Of a stretch of DNA of 13,703 nt, positions 7,850 through 13,703 are shown piece by piece. Numbering within the stretch: the first letter of the stretch is position 1; each line of letters starts with the position of its first letter. Source of the stretch: Dunaliella salina (lineage: Eukaryota; Chlorophyta; Chlorophyceae; Chlamydomonadales; Dunaliellaceae); the NCBI GenBank assembly GCA_002284615.2, contig MU070817.1, forward strand, positions 3,767-17,469. The letters run 5' to 3'. A program made the position numbers and the translations under genes. The notes beneath the pieces are model-generated. The model ran no database searches and had not been told where the DNA came from. It saw only the letters and a program-made list of their open reading frames with translations.

Positions 7850-8425
7850 AGGGTGTCACAGGTGTACGGACCTGTGACCTCGACTTTGACCATCTTGCAA
7901 ACCAAAATGCAGAACAAAAAGCACATCACCGTTTAATCAGACATGGTTCTCATCTTGCATTTCGGTGGGCTATGGAGATTCATGCCAGATCAAACTTTGG
8001 CAGTAGGTCTAAGGAAACATCGGAATTTGGCCCCAAGTTTCAGATTTAGGGCTAATTATGAGAGGAAAGATGTTGTAAAAAAATGTGAAAAAAGCCTCCA
8101 GCAAGTGCTCCCTGAGTGAAAGCCGTCAGACTCCCAAATCGTCATACAATTACGAGAAGAGAGGCCATACCGCGCGTTTCGAATATTACGGCACGCAAGT
8201 ACAAGGCGAATGCGCATGGCTTGGAGTGAGATCTGTCGTGGCATCGCGTCCTCCAAAATTATCTTGTACGTCCGTCAAGTCCGTCCTCTCGCCCATGTTG
8301 CTCTTCTCACCGTACTTAGCCTAGGGTGTTCAGAGGTCTGTACCTACCCTCCCAGACATTCCCGCCCACCCTGACCCAGCCAGATCACTAATCGACCTCA
8401 TTTCTTTGCAATGGTGTGTGTAGTA
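7850..8425. other. Gene-free stretch
   Basis: No supported gene. Two short open frames (plus 7840-8049 and minus 8056-8256) show no recognisable motif. The first 90 bases are weakly similar to part of the X' block. The A-rich run at 8075-8092 is not flanked by anything that marks a retroelement tail. Confidence 0.35.
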
Positions 8426-9655
8426 CAGGGATGGGTCATATGTGGGTTTGGGAGGAGCCGTACGCGAATATACGCAAAAAAACACGCGTACAAACAGGAG
8501 GCACCAGCCTGCACAACTTTTGGATGTCACGTGTCAATCCGAATAAAAATTGTGTATTCGGGATCCTGAGGACGAGAGGAATCGATTGATGTATGTATGG
8601 GTCCCATCGGAGAGGGTGGTTGGTGGGTGGTCCTTTGAGGGGGTCTGGACTCTTTGGGACCCCTCTTGTCTGAGCCACTTTCTCAAAGTTTTAAAAATAC
8701 CAATGGATTCCTGAGCTCGAGAAGCGTTGATTGCACACTCTTTGAGCAAATTGGGTAAAAGCAGGGGTCTCTGTGCATGGATCAGAGTCGGTGCCACATG
8801 CTGATCGGCATAGGTTGCTGCCCAATAACTCTGCTCCAACTCAATGCATGATTACGATGAGTATGTAGGTTGATAGCAATTAAAAAGCGGAGCAGATTGG
8901 TACCCTATTTGTGGGGAGGGGGGCATTATTTGGGTGGGAGGGGGGGTGGGTGGTCCTTTTGGGTCCCTCGCCGAGAATTTTGACATGAATCCACTACTTT
9001 TTTTTCCTCCTGGCATAAACCTAAAAAACGCGTTTACGAGGGCCATTTTGGGGCGGGGGTATTTGGGTGGTTGGGCGTCCGCAGGGGGTCCCAACCAACT
9101 ACCAAACCACACCCTTTGGCCCCCATAGGTCATACACATTAGATGTGAGCAGAGGAAAGGGTCCTGAGGGATTATGTCACAGTTGCAGAGCCTGAGGATG
9201 ATACAGAGGTGGAGAGCTTGCTAGGGTGAGGTATGAGTGTGCAAGTGCATGCAAACTGCGCCACAGAACAACAATTCCACAGACCTTGTGTCTGTACAGC
9301 AACCTGCGCTTGCTCAAGTGCACCTAGGACTTGGAGCAGCTGGGGGAGATTTAGCCTTGGATGGCTGTGAATGAGCGCGAGGAGGGGCGACGAGAGGGGT
9401 CCATCAGCATGGGGAGGAGTGGTTCACAGCCAACTTCAGGTGGACGATGCAGAGTAGAATTCGGGGCACATCATGTCGGAATTCTCAAAAAGGAACAATA
9501 AAACTTTGAACGAAAGGCCCAAGGCATGCCTGCAAGGCACTGCCTGCAGACGTATTTTTTGACGTTCGGAAAACAGCCATTTTCAAGATACACCTTTACA
9601 CGTCCATTTTTACGACACGTTAAAAATACGAATTTCCGCGTACGACCCATCCCTG
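8426..9655. mobile_element. Non-autonomous hAT-like DNA transposon
   Basis: The left end starts CAGGGATGGGTC at 8426 and the right end finishes with its exact reverse complement, GACCCATCCCTG, at 9655. Further in, CGTACGCG at the left (about 8459) and its inverse at the right (about 9637-9644) are followed by related A/T-rich stretches with ACGCGT/ACACGT words. The left arm has about 22 extra bases after the terminal twelve. The flanking octamers are GTGTAGTA and TTGTAACA (5 of 8 identical), compatible with a decayed 8-base duplication. Short terminal repeats beginning CAGGG with 8-base duplications are typical of hAT elements. No transposase frame is present in the 1.23 kb, so it would depend on another copy. 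It carries a copy of the leader-like repeat (8515-9160). Confidence 0.65.
8515..9160 (+). repeat. Leader-like dispersed repeat, copy B
   Basis: The part at 8515-8840 matches copies A (minus strand, 4084-4435) and C (12451-12765): ACGTGTCAATCC as in A, CTTTTGGATGTCAC as in C, then ATCGATTGATGTATGTATGG, GGATTCCTGAGCTCGAGAAG, CTCTTTGAGCAAATTGGG and CGGCATAGGT. The part at 8856-9160 matches 13035-13300 of copy C: AAAGCGGAGCAGATTGGTAC, a G-rich run with GGGTGG, TTTTTTTTCCTCCTGGCATAA and CATACACATTAG. Unlike C it has no G-rich tandem insertion between the two parts. Confidence 0.7.
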
Positions 9656-9965
9656 TTGTAACATCTCTGCTGCACACCCAAGGGTGAATTTGGAAACGCG
9701 GGTTGGGTGGAAATCTCCCATTTATCACCACAGTGCCACTTTTTCCCCTTTTGGAGCACCCTTGCTCACACACAAAGCCCATCTTTTCACTTTTTTTGGC
9801 GGAGTTGTGCCTTTTTCGGCAGACCTTTTTCCGGCGGAGATCTGTCTTTTTCACCATACAATATGCGCGTGTAAAAAGTTTTGGGGATGGCGCAGCCAGG
9901 GAAGCCTAAAAATTTTCCTTCAGGGTAACCCTCAAAGCAGGCCCTGTGACACCCCCCCCTGCAAT
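9656..9965. other. Gene-free stretch right of the hAT-like element
   Basis: No supported gene. Pyrimidine-rich (CTTTTT, CCCCTTTT, TTTTTTTGGCGG words), with open frames on both strands but no recognisable protein. A run of eight C lies at 9951-9958, just before the X block begins. Confidence 0.35.
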
Positions 9966-9969
9966 TAAA

Positions 9970-10356
9970 AGGATGTTGGAAAGTGCATGTGGCAGTGGTG
10001 GAACCTTGCGCGTTTTGTTGTTGGCAACAAGGTGAACAGGCCCCAAGCGAGCCATAACATCAATTTTGCCTCGCCCAGGTTTTCCTTGTAGTTCACTAGG
10101 TGCATTTGAGAAATTCTCATACTACGTGGAAACAAGCACCTGCTTGCATCCCAGGCCACCCAGGCCATATCTACAGATGCCGAAACAAAAAGAATGGGAT
10201 AGGAAAGGGCTGCACATGCCTGCACGTGATTGTTTAAGGACTGCATACGTTGAAGGCTGCACATGCGTGATCGTTGAAGGACTGCACACGCTGCAGGACT
10301 GCACACGTTGAAGGACTGCACACGCCAACACAGGCCATGAGATCATTGAAGAGGAG
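9970..10356. repeat. Direct repeat X (partner of 10604-10878)
   Basis: X and X' share AGGATG(T/C)TGGAA at the start, then GTGCA(T/C)GTGGCA, GGCCCCAA(G/A)C(G/A)A(G/A)CCAT(A/C)ACATCA, TTTTCCTTG-like and AAAAGAATGGGAT, (G/A)GAAAGG(G/A)CTGC(A/C)CATG, and near the end AACAC(A/T)GGCC(A/G)TGA. X lacks about 69 bases that X' has (10616-10684) and contains instead an expanded minisatellite (10226-10330). The pair flanks block Y as direct repeats. Confidence 0.75.
10226..10330. repeat. Minisatellite GTTGAAGGACTGCACAC inside X
   Basis: Five to six imperfect units of about 17 bases: GGACTGCATAC, GGCTGCACATGCG, GGACTGCACACGCTGCA, GGACTGCACACGTTGAA, GGACTGCACACG. The X' partner has a single GGACTGCCCATG at the corresponding place, so the array arose after the duplication or collapsed in X'. 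The repeat also encodes the Cys/Ser-rich open frames seen on the minus strand here, which I treat as by-products. Confidence 0.8.
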
Positions 10357-10370
10357 AGAGGAGAGAGGCA

Positions 10371-10602
10371 CAGTGGGCTTCACAGTGCTGCTGGGCTGCG
10401 GGTGAGGCGGGGGAGAGGCTGTGGTAGATCTGCCTGTGAGGACAAGCACATAAGATGAGCTGTAGGATAGGATAGGGTTACAAAGCTGTACCTGCCGACA
10501 AGGGCAGCTTAGCTGAAGCAAGAAGGGGTGCCTGTAATTAAGATGATGAGCTGTAGGCGCCTGTGATCATCAGCATGGGCCACCTGTGTTCGAGGCAATG
10601 GA
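10371..10602 (-). repeat. Duplicated block Y, possible exon-intron remnant
   Basis: This block aligns with 7617-7846. Read on the minus strand it encodes RRLQLIILITGTPSCFS (7723-7929 gives RRLQLILVTGTHFCFS), and in another frame VLVLTGRSTTASPPPHP. Between the two frames lies a stretch with splice-like borders: a donor GGCAG|GTACAG and an acceptor tgcttgtcctcacag|G about 58 bases apart. The acceptor is kept in Y', the donor is not. This would explain the change of frame. No known protein family is recognised; exon status is an inference. Confidence 0.5.
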
Positions 10603-10603
10603 A

Positions 10604-10878
10604 AGGATGCTGGAAGGTGTTGTGTGGGCAATGGGCGACCAGCTACTTTAGTTCCCTTCATATCGCAAATGTATGCATAGCAGAAGGTGCACGTGGCATG
10701 GTGATGAATCCGCACGCGTCTAGGTGTTGACAATGGGATGAGCAGGCCCCAAACAAACCATCACATCAGCTTTGTCTCGCCAAATTTCCTTGAAAAGTCT
10801 GGGAATTGCCAGAACCAAAAGAATGGGATGCGAAAGGACTGCCCATGTCAACACTGGCCGTGACCATTTAAGAGGAGA
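10604..10878. repeat. Direct repeat X' (partner of 9970-10356)
   Basis: It begins two bases after block Y ends. It includes a segment (10616-10684) missing from X but faintly similar to 7850-7935 beside Y'. On the minus strand it encodes CTFCYAYICDMKGTKVAG, loosely resembling the CFLFCILVCKMVKV stretch near Y'. The cysteine spacing might reflect an old zinc-binding segment; the evidence is thin. Confidence 0.65.
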
Positions 10879-10888
10879 CGCTTAGATG

Positions 10889-11761
10889 TCAGAGTACACT
10901 CCTTAGAGTGGTGCTTGCAGGGTGGCGCTGTACAGGCTGAATGTCATACACACTAACAACTTGCGTCCACAAACATTTACCTGACGCGTTTGTGAGGCCC
11001 CCCAACACCTGCTCTCCGACCCTGCTTCCTGAAACCTGCTGACCAGACCAGGGACCATGGCCCAATCTCCCCTCCCAAGGACCATCCCCATCCCTCAAGC
11101 CCCCCCCGAATCCAGCCCGCAGCTGCCCACCTATGCTGCTGCAAGGAAAGCCTGCTTCCTTGCTCGGTGAGCCGGCCCCCAAGCTACTGCCACTCAGCAA
11201 GCTGCTTACACCTGAACAATGTGGCCTTCTTCCCCACAGGTCGACCTGCTTCAGGAACAAGGATTCACCGTGGCAATGGAACCCACTTGCTTGCTGCGGC
11301 TGCTGCAGCAGGCTTTTGACATCACGTTGAACGGGTAGCTGTTGCGGCGGTGGTGGTGGCAGTGGCGGATGCAAAGCAGGTTGAGGACTTGATATGCTGC
11401 CAAAACCTGGCAGAGGAAAAGGCGGTGATGGCCGTGGAAGTGGTGCTGTTGCTGCTGCTGTGGGTGCTGTTGCCGATGGCACTGGCAGAGCCGGTGGGAA
11501 CAGTGTGGCTGATGGGCAGGGCGGTGGCGATGGTGTGGGCAATTGCAAAGCGGGTGCAAGACCTGCTGCGCTGTCAAAAGCTGGCAGAGTGGACTCTGCT
11601 ACCGCCCCTGCTTGCCTTGCACCCAATCCCTTGAGCTCCTCTCCTCCACCACCACCACAGCCAGCACTGCTGGCGCTGGTCCCTTGCCGCGCAGCTGCCA
11701 GATCTGCCAGCATCTTGCTCACCTGAAGCGCGAGTGGAGATGTGGAGCAGAGCATTATCAT
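10889..11761 (-). CDS. Proline/alanine-rich open reading frame, hypothetical
   Basis: A 290-codon frame from ATG at 11759-11761 to TGA at 10889-10891. The N-terminal part has a helix-like VSKMLADLAAARQ, then Gly-rich, then a long Pro/Ala/Ser-rich section with PPLPPPPPQQLPVQRDVKS, then Gly/Ser-rich sequence. An internal repeat 58 codons long is seen at residues about 58-72 and 116-130 (LPAFDSAAGLAPAL versus LPGFGSISSPQPAL). Donor-like sites on this strand are TTCAG|GTGAGC near 11720 and GTCAG|GTAAAT near 10981. If the second is used, the frame past it is intron and the real product differs. No domain is recognised. Such low-complexity linkers are common in green-algal proteins, so a genuine exon is plausible but unproven. 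Confidence 0.4.
   Translation of the reverse strand: MIMLCSTSPLALQVSKMLADLAAARQGTSASSAGCGGGGGEELKGLGARQAGAVAESTLPAFDSAAGLAPALQLPTPSPPPCPSATLFPPALPVPSATAPTAAATAPLPRPSPPFPLPGFGSISSPQPALHPPLPPPPPQQLPVQRDVKSLLQQPQQASGFHCHGESLFLKQVDLWGRRPHCSGVSSLLSGSSLGAGSPSKEAGFPCSSIGGQLRAGFGGGLRDGDGPWEGRLGHGPWSGQQVSGSRVGEQVLGGLTNASGKCLWTQVVSVYDIQPVQRHPASTTLRSVL
11371..11589. repeat. Diverged direct repeat within the 290-codon frame
   Basis: The 45 bases at 11371-11415 (GCAAAGCAGGTTGAGGACTT onward) and 11545-11589 (GCAAAGCGGGTGCAAGACCT onward) both end in CTGGCAGAG. They are 174 bases apart, exactly 58 codons, so the reading frame is kept. Confidence 0.7.
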
Positions 11762-11783
11762 TTATCAATTTCTATTGATAAAT
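11760..11783. other. AT-rich hairpin
   Basis: ATTTATCAAT and its perfect inverse ATTGATAAAT are separated by TTCT, giving a 10-base-pair stem with a 4-base loop. It sits immediately upstream (minus-strand sense) of the ATG at 11761, overlapping it by two bases, inside an AT-rich patch (11745-11845) that contrasts with the GC-rich frame. It could be a cruciform or an incidental palindrome; no regulatory role can be shown. Confidence 0.55.
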
Positions 11784-12450
11784 ATGATAAACAATTTGAC
11801 GGTCAACATTATCTTTATCACTACTACAATCATAACATCTAGAATTCTATCAGAGGGGGTCAGATGAGCATGTGCCCAAACATGCTCCTTTTTTGCATCC
11901 AAAATGCTCCAAAACACAGCAACTTCATCTGATTGGGACAACTTCAGCACTAAAGTGTAGCCGACATTATAAGCTACCAGAGCACATGCTCATATTCGTA
12001 TAAGCGGCCCTGTGTGCTTAGATAGACTGGGCTAAGGCTCACATGGGGCACGTAACCCCTGAATTGGTGCTTTCTATAAGAAAATGGCTGAAATTGCAAC
12101 ATACGACCAACGACTGGGTCTTTTCACTAAATGTTTGTTGCAATTATATCCTTCTGTTACAAGGACTAGAAATCGCCAGAAATCATCTAATTTGGTGCAG
12201 TAGATGGCTCGAAATGGAGACTTGGTTGTGACAACCGGGCTTCACGCTGCAGCAAATTATGCATGAGCATCCCAACTGGCTTTTTTTTCCATAATTAGGT
12301 GCCAGAAAGCCCAAAGGAGCCCTAGCCGGAAGTCTCGCTGGGGGGCTCATACACGAAGAACATGCAAAAGCTGGCTGATTGTGGCCTCAGTTGACTCCCT
12401 CTGTTGATTATTTATGACCTTCAGAGGCAGAAGCCCACAGGGAGCACACA
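11784..12450. other. Gene-free stretch with small inverted repeats
   Basis: No supported gene. A 12-base inverted repeat, ATGAGCATGTGC (11864-11875) and GCACATGCTCAT (11982-11993), frames 130 bases. A second, AATTGCAACA and TGTTGCAATT, lies near 12090-12145. Neither has convincing target duplications. The plus-strand open frame 12043-12231 has no recognisable motif. Confidence 0.4.
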
Positions 12451-13300
12451 TTTTGGACGTCACATTTCCTGTTGAGAACATCATAATCGGAATTCTGAGC
12501 TTGCAAGCTACCGATTGGTATATGCATCGGTCCAACTGGAGGGGTGCGGGTTGGGAGGTGATTTAGGGCAGGTCTGACTTTTTAGGTTCCTCCCTGCAAA
12601 ATGGTTTTAGCCAATTCTACAGAATTGCAAATATATCATTGGACTCCTGAGCTTAAGAACTGTAGATAGCACCCTCTTTGAGCAAATCGTGCGGAAGGGG
12701 GAGCCTCTGCGCGGGAACCAGTGTCAGTTCCAAATGCGCATGGGCATAGGTCCAAGGGGGTGTGGACACCCTATCTAAGGGGGTCTAAGGGGATCTAAGG
12801 GGGATCTAAGGGGGTCCAAGGGGGATCTAAGGGGGTGTGGAGGCAAACATGCAGCAAACAAATCCAAACTTCTAGCTAGCAAACATGCACTCTGTGTTAG
12901 TGCCCAGTGAAGCAGTCCTTGGAAGGCATTTGAGGTCTTGCAAGCCACTTATAGGTGCCTAGCAGGACAGGCATGCGTGGGCGTCTGCAGCTCGGTCTTT
13001 GCCCCGTATCTCTGCTGCGATTCACCCCTTAGTGCATTGCAAGTATGCAGTTGGATGGGAGATTAATAAAGGAGCAGGTTGGTACACTTTTGTCTGCGTC
13101 AGACCACTGTAAAGGTTTTTTGGGGGTGGGGGGGTCAAGGGGTCTGGGTCAATTTTTGGACATGGCGTCCTGTGTTCTTTTTTTACCCTCCTGCCTAAGG
13201 CATGAGTGGAGGAACGGGTCTGCAGAGCATTTGCTGTTGTTGAGGAGCTGCATGGACAGGCAGATCATGTCGAGGAGCCTGTAAAATCCTACACATTAGC
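12451..13300 (+). repeat. Leader-like dispersed repeat, copy C
   Basis: The first part, 12451-12765, matches A and B (CCGATTGGTATATGCATCGG, GGACTCCTGAGCTTAAGAAC, CTCTTTGAGCAAATCG, GGCATAGGTCC). At 12836-12860, GTGTGGAGGCAAACATGCAG matches the tail of copy A (GTGCTGAGGCAAACAAGGAG). The second part, 13035-13300, matches the second part of B (AAAGGAGCAGGTTGGTACA, TTTTTTTACCCTCCTGCCTAA, CCTACACATTAG). Between the parts is extra sequence with a G-rich tandem array. No retrotransposon frame follows it inside the window. Confidence 0.65.
12756..12840 (+). repeat. G-rich tandem array (GGGGGATCTAA type)
   Basis: About six units of AAGGGGG(A)TCT/TCC follow each other, differing mainly in the number of G and an optional A. 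The plus strand has six or more runs of four to five G separated by six to eight bases, so a G-quadruplex is possible. It interrupts the leader-like repeat in copy C only. Confidence 0.85.
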
Positions 13301-13302
13301 AT

Positions 13303-13572
13303 GTGGCTCAAGCGGCAGCTGCACAAATGGACGTCCTGCCTAGACCCCGGACTTGGCTGTTGCATGGGCATGAGTGTGCTGAGGGAGCCCATACCATCAG
13401 GTGCCATTCTTTGGCGGATGGCAAAACACAGGGCTACATGTCGTTGCCTTGGTCACCTTATATTGAACGCTGCATGAAGGACTGCATGAGCTCTATTTCT
13501 GTGGGGAAGGCTTGCGGCCTCAACAGCCAATGGCGCACCTTCTACCAGTACGGCATGCCACAGTGCAATTAG
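13303..13572 (+). CDS. Short open reading frame, hypothetical
   Basis: An 89-codon frame starting with ATG and ending at TAG inside the first unit of the 21-base array. Sequence such as GYMSLPWSPYIERCMKDCMS and CGLNSQWRTFYQYGMPQC is of normal composition and looks protein-like, with several Trp/Tyr/Cys, but I do not recognise a family. It may be an exon or the end of an older gene or element. An upstream exon is possible; there is no obvious promoter. Confidence 0.3.
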   Translation: MAQAAAAQMDVLPRPRTWLLHGHECAEGAHTIRCHSLADGKTQGYMSLPWSPYIERCMKDCMSSISVGKACGLNSQWRTFYQYGMPQCN

Positions 13573-13703
13573 TACATGCCACAGTGCAACTAGTACATGC
13601 CACAGTGCAATTAGTACGTGCCGCAGTGCAATTAGTACATGCCACAGTGCAATTAGTACATGCCACAGCGCAATTAGTACATGCCACAGCGCAATTAGTA
13701 CAT
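13554..13703 (+). repeat. 21-base tandem array, runs off the window
   Basis: Seven contiguous units of CATGCCACAGTGCAATTAGT plus A occupy 13554-13700, and an eighth begins at 13701 (CAT). Variants are single-base: AAC for AAT in unit two, CGTGCCGC in unit four, CAGCGC in units six and seven. The identical variant in the last two units suggests local homogenisation. The unit is 7 codons long and has a TAG in one plus-strand frame but is fully open in the other two. Confidence 0.97.

Noticed and set aside
10066..10521. Cys-rich frames on either strand around the X minisatellite
   Set aside because: The repeated ACTGCACACG unit generates them in several frames at once.
9970..10878. LTR retrotransposon with X and X' as long terminal repeats
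   Set aside because: The interior is only about 250 bases with no primer-binding site or polypurine tract, and X does not start TG or end CA in a consistent way.
11394..11726. Plus-strand Gly/Ala-rich frame as a gene
   Set aside because: It overlaps the more protein-like minus-strand frame, and its composition is simply the complement of Pro/Ala codons.
12043..12231. Plus-strand 62-codon gene
   Set aside because: No recognisable motif, no context, and the composition is that of the surrounding non-coding DNA.
12756..12840. Interstitial telomere repeat
   Set aside because: Units vary in G number and read TCTAAGGGGG(A), unlike the TTTAGGG/TTTTAGGG repeats of green algae.
13554..13703. CRISPR array
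   Set aside because: The 21-base units are directly contiguous with no spacers, in a eukaryotic context.

Overview
The window reads as repeat-rich nuclear DNA of a eukaryote. It has no bacterial gene layout, no intact long gene, abundant simple repeats and many decayed mobile elements. Several broken reading frames on the minus strand (about 918-4046) resemble a retrotransposon family that I associate from memory, without a search, with green algae of the Chlamydomonadales. Mixed base composition, CAG/GCT-rich proline and alanine stretches and a tRNA-derived SINE fit such an alga (a Dunaliella-like genome is one guess), but the species cannot be fixed from the sequence.

Layout. 2-307 (+) is the C-terminal end of one retrotransposon protein, cut by the window edge. 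573-4046 (-) is a second, heavily mutated retrotransposon. Its upstream part (2156-4046) has a PHD-type zinc finger and a long conserved domain. Its downstream part (918-2155) is the C-terminal section of a LINE-type reverse transcriptase. The catalytic core that should lie between them is missing. The minus-strand element ends in three related, tandem C-terminal/tail copies. Beyond its 5' side lies a leader-like repeat (4084-4435) that recurs in the opposite orientation at 8515-9160 and 12451-13300. 4436-5953 is mostly featureless apart from a 62-base retrotransposon scrap. A tRNA-derived SINE with a 12-base target duplication sits at 5966-6123.

6717-7748 (-) is a proline-rich open frame containing an imperfect minisatellite. 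It overlaps one copy of a block (Y') that recurs at 10371-10602 (Y), where Y is flanked by direct repeats X and X'. Between these lies a non-autonomous, hAT-like DNA transposon (8426-9655) carrying one copy of the leader-like repeat. 10889-11761 (-) is another proline-rich open frame with an internal in-frame repeat. The right end holds the third leader copy with an inserted G-rich array, a short open frame, and a 21-base tandem array running off the window.

Nothing here is convincingly an active host gene. The most informative parts are the PHD-containing retrotransposon protein with a possible methyltransferase-like segment, the in-frame loss of the reverse transcriptase core, the stacked LINE ends, and the X-Y duplication family, whose translated sequence is partly conserved.
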